DNA from: Tricholoma matsutake | Lineage: Eukaryota; Basidiomycota; Agaricomycetes; Agaricales; Tricholomataceae | DNA: 64,000 nt | Reading direction: 5' to 3' | Assembly (NCBI GenBank): GCA_026075535.2 | Contig: AP026549.1 | Span: forward strand, 186,001 to 250,000 | Shown: positions 55,658-64,000 of the stretch, in pieces | Numbering within the stretch: position 1 is the stretch's first letter | How the letters are laid out: the number at the start of each line of letters is the position of its first letter | The notes under the pieces: generated by a model | The model's database searches: none | Told to the model about the DNA's origin: nothing | The model's input: only the letters and a program-made list of their open reading frames with translations | Made by a program: the position numbers and the translations under genes

Positions 55658-57381
55658 CCTTACCCACTTGGCTGCCTACGTTTGTCTCAATGTGTCCGCT
55701 CTTTCTGACCCTGACTCCCTAACCGCTCTTTTAACCATTCCTGACAAATCTGCTCCTGTCCAAACCCTTATTGATTCTGGTTCCTCCCATTGCTTCCTTG
55801 ATTCCTCCTTCATGTTGGATAACCAACTCAGCATGAAATCCATTAAACTGATCGGATTATGGCTCTTTGATGGATCTTGCAACTCCACCATAACTCAAGT
55901 TGTCAAACTCCCGGTCACCTTCCCCACTGGTGAAGTGTTCAATCTGTCATTTTATGTAACATCGCTAGACTCTTCCTGTTCCACCGTACTCAGTCATAAC
56001 TGGCTGAAGCAATACAATCCATTGATTGACTGGTCTTCAAGCCAAATTGCTTTCCACTCTGCAGATCATAGAGGTCCAGCACCCCCAATGTCACCTTTGT
56101 CTCTGAACCTTCTGGTAGAAATCCTCAAATCCTCCACACTTTCTGAACCCCCCATTCCTCCTAAGTTTACACCTCCCGACATGTCTTTCATCAATGCTGC
56201 CACTTATGCACACGCTAGCAAACTTCTGGGGGCAGTAGCTTTTCAGATGACCTTCGCTCCAGAAGGGTTATCTGCCCAACCCACTAACTCATCCGACATT
56301 TCTGATATTCTGCCTGAGTATCACAAATTTGCTGATGTCTTTAATAAGACTAAAGCAGATACCCTTCCTCCGCATTGGTCTTACGACCTCAAGATAGAGA
56401 CAGAAGACAATGCTCCTCTGCCTCCAGGCTGCATGTATTCTCTCTCCCCCTCTGAATTAGAAGCCTTGTGAGTCTTTATTGATGAAAATGTCTGCTCAGG
56501 TTTCATCCACCCATCTAAGTCCCCACACGGTGCTCTGATTCTCTTCATCAAAAAGAAGGATGGTAGCCTCCAACTTTGCGTCGACTACCGAGGCCTCAAC
56601 CATCTCATGAAGAAGGACTCCTGCTCATTTCCCACCTCCTCGACTCCCCCTGAAAAGCCCACTTATTCACTAAGATAGACTTGCAGCACGCTTATCACCT
56701 AGTCTGCATCGCTGATGGTGATGAGTGGAAAACCACTTTCCACACCCGCTATGGATCCTTTGAGTGGTTGGTGGTTCCCTTTGGACTCACTAATGCACCT
56801 GCAGCTTTCCAGCAGTTTATGAATGACATCTTCAGCAACATGCTGGATGTTTGTGTCATTGTGTACCTTGACAACATCCTAATCTACTCCAATGACAAGT
56901 CCCAGCATGGGGCTCACAAAGACACTGTTGAATATCTGGGTTTCAGATGTCCAAGGATAAAGTCAAAACCATGCTCGACTGGCCTGAGCCTAGGAAAGTC
57001 AAGGATATACAATCCTTCCTAGGCTTTTGCAACTTTTACCGCCAATTCATTAACGGCTATTCAGACATTGTCATTCCACTCACCTGCTTGACGCAGGAAT
57101 CCGCACCCTGGGACTTCAACAAGAAGTGCCACAATGCTTTTGAAATGGTCAAACAAGAATTCACTCATGCCCCCGTCTTAACTCAATGGGTACCTGACTC
57201 TCAAATGGTACTCAAAACTGACACTTCCGACTATGCCATAGTGGCTATCCTTTTGGTTTACACTGCGGATGGAGAAATCCATCCTGTCGCCTTCCATTCC
57301 CAATCCTTTAATCCTGCCAGACTAAATTATGATACACACAACAAGGAACTTCTGGCTATCTTTGAAGCCTTCAAACATTGA
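55658..57381 (+). pseudogene. Chromovirus protease and reverse transcriptase/RNase H
   Basis: Protease IDSGSSHCFLDSSF (about 55769). A TGA at 56469-56471 in the RT. RT motifs [64 protein letters not shown]. Compared with the minus copy, 69 bp are missing after GAH (about 56917) and a further short stretch before MSKDK. Then RNase H VLKTDTSDYA; TGA 57379-57381 where Trp is expected. Several frames. Confidence 0.8.
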
Positions 57382-58109
57382 CAGCAATATTTCAAGGGTT
57401 CCGCACACCCGATCAATGTGGTCATGGACCACAAAAATCTGGAGTACTTCAGCACTACTAAATTACTCACCCGGCGTCAAGCCAGATGGTCCGAGTACCT
57501 CTCACAGTTCAATCTCATTATCCGCTTCTGCCTCGGAAAATTAGGGGCCAAGCCAGACACGCTCACAAGATGTTGGGACATCTACCACAAAGGGGGAAAT
57601 AGCAAGTTTGCCTGCATAAACCCAACCAACTTCCAACCTGTATTCACACAGGAACAACTCACCTCCTCCCTCCATGCCACCTATCTCGCCACACCCATCA
57701 TCCGACAAGCCATAATCATGGATGATGAGAAACTCCATAACAACATCTGCACCTCTCTACCCCTTGACCCGCTCTCATCTGCTCATCTCCCAACACCTGT
57801 CAACCCCAACTGGGCCATAGATGAGGCAGGTCTTCTCCGCCATTTCAACCAGATTTATGTTCCGGATGTCGCAGATCTCCACCTCAAGGTCCTTCAGTAC
57901 AAACACAATCATATCCTCTCTGGCCACTTTGGACAAAATAAAACCCAGCAGCTTGTCCATCGGGAATATGTCTGGCCAAACCTCCGCACCTTCATGCAGG
58001 AATTCTGAAAATCCTGTACCACTTGCAAACGATCTAAATCACATCAACACAATCCCTATGGGTTCCTGAAGCAACTTCTGGTCCCGGAACGACCTTGGAA
58101 CTCAATATC
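57382..58109 (+). pseudogene. Chromovirus RNase H end and integrase N-terminus
   Basis: MDHKNLEYFSTTKLLTRRQA (RNase H/connection), later H...H zinc site (HNHILSGHFGQNKTQQLVH) and CTTCKRSKSH after TGA 58006-58008 (Trp expected). Ends at the solo LTR target ATATC (58105-58109). Confidence 0.75.
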
Positions 58110-58646
58110 TGTTATGATTTTATTATTGTAACCGATTACAGCCAGACATATGCCGGCAAGACCAGGTACTTTATTTTTCCAGAACCATTTGACTTGACTC
58201 ATTCTGACGGGATACCCTTTGACATCCGACTCCCACCGATCGACATGCTGCACCACAGCATTCCTTGACATCGGATGCCTCATGCCAGGCATGAGGCTTA
58301 TTGTTCTATTGTTCTTTCTATTGTTACTTGCCAAGGATCTCGTATTCCAATTGGATGATAGACATCTCTGAACCATATATAAGCTACAGTAATACTGCAT
58401 GTATTCCTTAGCTTGACCTAATTCAACCAACGGTCTTAGACTCAACCAGAACACTCAACAGACTAGAAAGTCTCTAGCTGTGATACACTCAAACTCGACA
58501 GTTGGAAAGCCTCCAACTGTGATACATGAACCGACAGTCTACTCAGAAAGCATCTGAGTACGGATAGCCGTATCGACTTAGGAAGCACCAAGTCCCAAAC
58601 AGAACCCAAATATGATCAGGCTGAGTTAAGACCTATAGTCTTAACA
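58110..58646 (+). mobile_element. Solo LTR inside the integrase gene
   Basis: 537 bp, TGTTATGATTT...CTTAACA, with perfect 5-bp duplication ATATC (58105-58109, 58647-58651). Taking it out with one duplication joins WNSI and SMDFI exactly in the integrase. A TATATAAG box lies near 58376. The LTR type (Copia or Gypsy) is not certain. It is unrelated to the surrounding LTR. Confidence 0.85.
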
Positions 58647-59483
58647 ATATCCATGGATTTCATCGAACAACTCCCCGACTCTGATGGCCACACAGCTATC
58701 CTGGTCATCGTTGACTGCCTGACCAAACAAGGCATTTTCATCCCAACTGTCAATGAAATCACAGCCCAAGAATTAGCCAACCTGTTTGTCCTCCATGTCT
58801 TCTCCAAGCATGGTGTCCCATCACATGTCACTTGCGACCGGGGATCTGAGTTTGTCTCCCATTTCTTCCATTCCCTCAGAAAAGCACTCGACATGCAGAT
58901 CCATTTCACTTCTGGTTATCACCCACAAGGTGATGGTCAGACGGAACGACTTAATCAGACCTTGGAGCAGTACCTCTGGATCTTCTGCAACTATCAGCAG
59001 GACGACTGGTCTCACCTCTTACCCTTGGGCAAATTTGCCTACAACAATGCTCCCTCCACCTCTACAGGCATATCCCCTTTCTTCACCAACAAAGGGTACC
59101 ACCCGAACATTTCTGTCTTCCCCGAATGCGACTTAGCCTCACAGCACGCCCGGAAGTTTGTCGTCAACTTAGACGACCTTCATCAGGAACTTTGGAAACA
59201 GATTGCGGCCACTCAAGAGTGTTATCAAGGTCCTACGGACAAACATCGGGCACCCACACCCGACTTCAACATTGGTGATGCTGCCTATGTCACTGCGGAA
59301 AATATCTGCACTACTCGTCCCTCCAAGAAACTTTCTGAAAAGAACCATGGTCCTTTTGAAATCATCACCCACCTGGGTACTCACTCAGTCACCCTGCGAC
59401 TTCCGGACCACATGCGGGCCATCCACCCTGTTTTCCATGTCTCTCAACTAGAAAAACACTTCCCAAACACAATTCCAAATTGA
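58647..59483 (+). CDS. Chromovirus integrase core
   Basis: SMDFIEQLPDSDGH, D in VIVDCLTKQG, D in VTCDRGSEF, and E in TERLNQTLEQYL give the DD35E triad; ends HVSQLEKHFPNTIPN, stop 59481-59483. This block is intact but sits downstream of the solo LTR and stops. Confidence 0.8.
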   Translation: MSMDFIEQLPDSDGHTAILVIVDCLTKQGIFIPTVNEITAQELANLFVLHVFSKHGVPSHVTCDRGSEFVSHFFHSLRKALDMQIHFTSGYHPQGDGQTERLNQTLEQYLWIFCNYQQDDWSHLLPLGKFAYNNAPSTSTGISPFFTNKGYHPNISVFPECDLASQHARKFVVNLDDLHQELWKQIAATQECYQGPTDKHRAPTPDFNIGDAAYVTAENICTTRPSKKLSEKNHGPFEIITHLGTHSVTLRLPDHMRAIHPVFHVSQLEKHFPNTIPN

Positions 59484-59740
59484 GCACAATCTCCACCTCC
59501 TCTGATCACCATCGACGACGAGCTCAATATGAGATCGCCGAAGTCCTCGACTCCAAGGTCGACAACCAACATCACTGCAAGATTATCTACCTCGTCTGAT
59601 GGGAAGGTTACCAGAGAACCAATGAAGAGACCTCCTGGCTACCTGTTATGGAACTTGACCATGCCCAAGAACTCCTTGTGGATTTTCACACCCACTACCC
59701 ACAGAAACCCAGACCATTACCCACTTAAAGGCTATTCACA
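59484..59740 (+). pseudogene. Chromovirus chromodomain
   Basis: The frame reads RAQYEIAEVLDSKVDNQHH, CKIIYLV, TGA (59597-59599, Arg or Trp expected), WEGYQRTNEETSWLPVMELD, HAQELLVDFHTHYPQ. Y.(V/I)..ILD....... Y.(V)KW.GY......TWEP is the chromodomain pattern. It would target integration to marked chromatin. Confidence 0.7.
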
Positions 59741-59819
59741 TTACTTAATCACTCACTTGGAACTCAGAAATAAACTTTATTGAAAAAAGAATTTTTCTTT
59801 GGATCCAATGGGATCCCTA

Positions 59820-60838
59820 CACTACCTCCACTTCTCCCTCTCCATCTTCATCACCCTCTCCCCCAACTTTGCCCTCTTCTCTGCCCTCGTCCTTCTCTCC
59901 ACCCTCCTCATCTCCACTCTCGCTCTCCTCCTCATCATCCACCCACCTTTTCTCCAGATATCTCTGGAAGGCTGCCCAGTCATCTCCAGACTTGCGGATC
60001 CCACATCTTTCCCTCTGGGACTCTCACACCACCCGCTCCACTTCTTCATCATCCTTGTCACTCTCCTCCCTGGCGCTTTCATCCTCCACCCACTCTGGGT
60101 CCAATGCATCCCGAATCTCCCCTATCGATTCCCACACTGCAGTTGCTACCTCAGTGAATCCCTTCCTCATCATCTTCATCACCTGCTGCATCATCTCCAC
60201 ATTCTCCCCACTAATCCCAGTCAACCCCGTTGTACCCGCTGGTTTTGCTGCAGGGGCCTCCTGCCCCTCCCACACTACCTCCTTGCACTTATGTTTGATG
60301 TGCATGCAGTTATTGAACACGCATCCCCTCGCACCCATCTTGAAACAAGCAATCTTCTGATATTTGCATCTAGGCCACTTATCAGTAAAAGAAGACTGAG
60401 AAGGGAAACAAGTACGCACCTTTTGCAGGGCAATGCTGCCTGTACCCACACTGGAGCCTCCGACTCCTCTGACCCCACTTGTGCCTTCAACTTGGCGACT
60501 TTCTTTTTTTTTGGGGACTTGCTCCCCTCAGCCTCATCCTCCAAACCCGTGGCTGCAGCTGCCTGCTTCTTTTCTGCTCGTTGGGCAGCTGATGCCTCCT
60601 TCTTCCACACCTCTGCCTTGCGCACCTCCTCTGCTGCCTTTTGTGCCTCCTGTGCCCCGCGTTCCTCCTCCCTCACCGCTTCCTCCAGCATCTCCCATTC
60701 CATCTGCTCTTTCAACTCCTGCTCCCTCTGTTTGTGTTGGGCCTTCATCACGGCCATTTTGATCTGTGCGGAGACTGCTGGGGGGGACATTTTTGATAGG
60801 GGTGGGAGTAAGAAACAACGTGAAATTTTTTTCAACAA
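59820..60838 (-). pseudogene. Antisense accessory ORF of the chromovirus
   Basis: Minus strand, downstream of pol. From about 60786: KAQHKQREQELKEQMEWEML, a long charged coiled coil (AQEAQKAAEEVRKAEVWKKE), SKSPKKKKVAKLK, then LPCKRC. A likely intron near 60435-60390 leads to KWPRCKYQKIACFKMG, CVFNNCMHIKHKCKEVVW (a Cys-rich, Zn-cluster-like pattern). A TGA at 60024 separates an acidic tail. Reverse-strand Cys-rich ORFs at this place are, from recall, common in mushroom Gypsy elements; function unknown. Confidence 0.55.
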
Positions 60839-61182
60839 ATTGCCACATTTGGAAATTCAACAAACTTCCTCATTTGGACTCAAACCCTCATGTGCCTCAT
60901 AGGCTCGGCACTAAGGGGGAAATACTGTCAAGAACCATTCCTCACCTGATCGGAACTGGCATCTGTCTGACCCTTTTCTGCACAATGAACCCAACATTCA
61001 TCAACTCCTCCTGTTTTGTTCCTGGCTGCCTTGCACTGCCCACACTGCTGTGCACCATGCCGCCTTGTACACCACCCATGGCTGCCTTCCCAAGGCTGCC
61101 ATCTCTTTTGCAAATTCAACTACAGATTCCTGTGCAGCTCCTGCTAGGCAATTTATCTACACAGTCGAGACACTGCTGCAGT

Positions 61183-62495
61183 TAGTGTTTAAAAGTCCAG
61201 TCCAGTCCGGTTTTTTTTGATGACAACAGGGGCAACCATGGACCGGACTGGTTGCTTACATGCTCAACATCAAGGCAACCGAGGACTGGACTGGTGTAAA
61301 CCGGTCCTACTCGGTTGCCTCATGGTTGCCAAACCAGTTTAAAACCAGTCCATGCTTAGACTGATCTTGACCAGTTCACAACCAGTCAGGACCGATTATT
61401 TGTACACTAATATACATGTCTCGAAGTAATATATTTCGAAAACTAGTAGTAGTAATATAAGTAAACACTACAGACAAAACCATAAATGAATGGCTAGACC
61501 ATGTGGCTAGTGCTTTGGGGGGTGTATCTATATCATATATGTAGTGTCTAATCCAAGTTTACGAAAGGATGCATTGAACCGTTATTGAATTACAGTTCTA
61601 CAGAGTTTTCAGAGGAATGAGGAGGAAGGGTTGCTTACCATAGATGAATGGTTGCAACGTTTAACTAGTGCTTTACGGAGCACACATATATAATACATAT
61701 TGTATTTAATCCAAGTTTACAAAAGGATCGGTTCAGCCGTTATTGAATTACAGTGCTACGGAGTGTTCAGAGGAATGAGGAGGAAGGGTTGCTTACCATA
61801 AAATGAATGACTGTACCGTTCAACTGGTGCTTTGGGGAGCATATATATATGCTATATATAGTGTCTAATCCAGCTTTACAAAAGGATGCACTCGGTCATT
61901 ATTGAATTATAGTCCAACGGAGTTTTGAGAGGAATGAGGAGGAAGGGTTGCTTACCATAGATGAATGGTTGCATCGTTTGACTAGTGCTTTTGGGAGCAT
62001 ATATATATAATATATATTGTATTTAATCCAAGTTTACGAAAGGATCGGTTGAGCCGTTATTGAATTACAGTGATATAGAATTTTCAGAGGAATGAGGAGG
62101 AAGGGTGTTTACCATGAATGAACAACTGCACCATTGCGCTAGTGCATTTGGGTGGATGTAGATATACTCTATACAGTGTGGAATCCTGGTTTATGGACAT
62201 ATCTGTTAAGGCATTACAATCCTACAATAACTTATTTAGTCAGTGCCAGCACACAGATTACTTGTATCACATGTAATCAATTGATCACTTGCCTTAGCAA
62301 CACATCAAATTATGATCAAAGACTGGTTGCAACCGGTCTTTACCCGGTCCATAATTATTTGAAAAACTATGCAACCGGCAACCGGATGGGTCCACAACCG
62401 CTGCTGCAGAACCTGCAAGACAGACCGGACCGCGGTTGGGTCTGGTTCAGTTGCCGTTTTTCTTTTGGTCCATGCAACCGGACTTTCAAACACTA
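61183..62495. mobile_element. hAT-like element D (non-autonomous)
   Basis: Left end TAGTGTTTAAAAGTCCAG; right end read inwards TAGTGTTTGAAAGTCCGG. Perfect duplication GCTGCAGT at 61175-61182 and 62496-62503. Subterminal words ACCGG, GGACTGG, GGTTGC. The centre is a tandem repeat. It lacks the hairpin-intron core seen in the other elements. Confidence 0.85.
61470..62160 (+). repeat. 158-bp tandem repeat in element D
   Basis: Four units; the marker GGAGGAAGGG lies at 61621, 61779, 61938 and 62096 (spacing 158, 159, 158). Units share AATCCAAGTTTACRAAAGG, GTTATTGAATTACAGT and a TATATATA stretch. Confidence 0.85.
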
Positions 62496-62953
62496 GCTGC
62501 AGTCTTCATTTCTGTTCTGCCTTTATTCTGGACTACAGTATTTAAGTTTAGTTAGTTTCGCCTTGTATTCCTCAGTTTGTATATTGACATAGACTCGACT
62601 TTAAACCTGCCAATCTAAATCTCCTTCTACTCCTACCTCAGTCCACTAAGAGTCTGAACTCCATTCGACTTGACATCCAGTCTTCCTCCAAAGCTCTAAT
62701 CTCATCTGAACTTAAACCAAGTCCCTCTGTACTCCTCCCCACCTTTACTGACACTTCCCCATTCCTACCTCCAAACCTTTGTCTTGAAATTAGGACACCA
62801 GATGAGGTGAAGGGTGCAGCTTCTTACAAGCTGAAGCCAAGTCCTTCCCATTTCCCCTCCTGCAGAATCCGCAATGACCCAACAACCTTCTGCTCTCAAC
62901 ACCCGCAGGGTCCGATCAGATTCCGACAAACCTTCTAGGATCAGTTCTTAACA

Positions 62954-64000
62954 CATTTGACAAAAGGAAAGTCACAGAATCATCTCGAGATCTAACAATG
63001 TTTCAGACACCTTTCAGAGCGCTTCAAAATTTGAAGCGCTCCTGAAGTTCAAATCATCACCCTGCCAATGGGTTGGACAAACTCGGTTCCAATCTTACAC
63101 GATCACATAACATTCATCCTACAACCCGAAATCCTTCATATCACCATCCCTTACATCGATGACACACCAGTCAAGGGTTCAAAATCAGAATATCAAACTA
63201 TCGGAGGATCTTACAAAATGATCACCAATAATCCAGGCATTTGACACTTCATCTGGGAACATTTCAGGAATCTAAATTGTATAGTCCAATGCATGAAGTA
63301 TTGTGGAGGAACATTTTCTGGTCCGAAACTTTACCTTTGCATCCCCGAAATAATTGTTCTAGGTCATCAATGCAATATCGAAGGTCATATGGCTGATCCC
63401 ACTTGCATCACAGCGGTTAGCAAATGGGGACCTTGTCAAAGTCTTACCGAAGTCAAGGCATTTCTAGGAACTATTGGAGTTTGTCGTATCTTTATTCAAA
63501 ACTTCACTCAATGTGCTACAGCTCTAATACACCTTACATGAAAAGATGTCCCTTTCAAATTCAGACTGAAACAAATTGCAGCACAGGAAGACCTGAAGCA
63601 AGCACTCATCAATTCCCCAGCAATTCACATTATCAACTACTCATCCGATGCCCCAGTTATCCTATCAGTCAATACTTTGTACATCACCTAGGGCTAGCAT
63701 CAATCAATGGATGATCTCGATCCTCACTTTTCACTTCACGTTAGTTCATGTTGCAGGTACACATCATGGTCCAGACAGACTTTTGAGATGTCCTCCACAA
63801 GATGAAGATGACCAGTTCAATAACAAAAACAATTTCAGAGACTGGATCGACTGTCTTCACAGTTTCATACACCAAATCAATCCCATCATGACTCGACCCT
63901 TCACTTACTATCGAGTTTCAACACTCTCCCTCTCCTCAGATCTCAGTAAGGGGGACGATCTGACCTACAACAATGTCCCACAAATGAACAATGCAAAAAA
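62954..64000 (+). pseudogene. Outer Ty3/Gypsy element: RT second part, RNase H, continues past the window
   Basis: Picks up after the insertion with DKRKVTESSRDLTMFQTPF. Blocks in different frames: MGWTNSVPI, FILQPEILHITIPYIDDTPV (RT YIDD, about 63147), MKYCGGTFSGPKLYLC, FLGTIGVCRIFIQNF, EDLKQALINSPAI, VILSVNTLYIT (RNase H). Most of RNase H is deleted at about 63690, where homology jumps to ASINQWMISILTFHFT and HVAGTHHGPDRLL. Decayed. Confidence 0.75.

Larger units (their letters stand above)
53512..62953 (+). mobile_element. Inner Ty3/Gypsy chromovirus, nested in the outer element
   Basis: Order: 5' LTR, Gag with zinc knuckle, protease, RT, RNase H, integrase, chromodomain, antisense ORF, purine tract (AAGGGGGAAA), 3' LTR. 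Carries a solo LTR (58110-58646) and hAT-like D in its 3' LTR. pol has several TGA stops and two short RT deletions, so it is inactive. Confidence 0.85.
60926..62953 (+). repeat. 3' LTR of the chromovirus, split by element D
   Basis: Starts TGTCAAGAAC at 60926 after a purine tract, ends GTTCTTAACA at 62953. Without D and one 8-bp duplication it is about 707 bp, that is the full-length LTR with the segment the 5' LTR lacks. Confidence 0.85.

Overview
The window is eukaryotic and almost certainly from a basidiomycete fungus, most likely a mushroom-forming agaricomycete. Genes carry many short spliceosomal introns (about 50-65 nt, GTRAGT-type donors, CTAAC-like branch points). The host genes recognised are a velvet-family regulator and a Mei2-like RRM protein, and most other gene-like sequence belongs to families I recall as expanded in mushroom genomes. 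Most of the window is transposable elements, many nested. No species can be named from the sequence alone.

Layout. 1-732: end of a hAT-like element inserted in a hypothetical gene (734-1745). 2.6-7.5 kb: two broken F-box-type gene copies flanking a small LTR element (4519-6964) that carries a hypothetical gene and no reverse transcriptase. 8242-10573: hAT-like element A, inside an open frame that joins up again across it. 11.4-12.3 kb: Helitron-like remnant cut by a TA-type MITE. 14072-15505: hAT-like element B. 15.9-19.4 kb: alpha-kinase-like fragment, then a Mei2-like RRM gene with several lesions. 19.9-24.25 kb: DIRS-like retroelement (gag, RT/RNase H with an intron, tyrosine recombinase halves on opposite strands). 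24.25-25.05 kb: direct repeats, a G-rich minisatellite and a large palindrome. 25.6-28.4 kb: a small gene fused to a truncated LTR and a chromovirus pol fragment on the minus strand. 31.4-32.7 kb: intact velvet gene. 35.9-41.0 kb: probable large element Z with element X (37819-40036) inside. 42661-46555: element Y1 with Y2 (43627-45655) inserted. 46880-48462: element C. 49.2-64 kb: Ty3/Gypsy element split by a second Ty3/Gypsy chromovirus (53512-62953), itself hit by a solo LTR (58110-58646) and hAT-like element D (61183-62495).

The most unusual content is the set of hAT-like elements. A, B, C, D, X, Y1 and Y2 have defined ends and perfect 8-bp target duplications. All except D share an internal core although their ends differ: a GGGCCCAAACGAC hairpin directly followed by a spliceosomal-type intron, plus GAGCAACTGCTC hairpins whose outer stems change in compensating pairs. 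Each element has its own short subterminal word repeated at both ends. X, Y1 and Y2 also carry two tRNA-like (A box/B box) modules facing outwards, one in each arm. I infer a family of non-autonomous DNA elements with a conserved structured, spliced RNA core and fast-changing terminal codes; transcripts and population copies would be needed to prove it.
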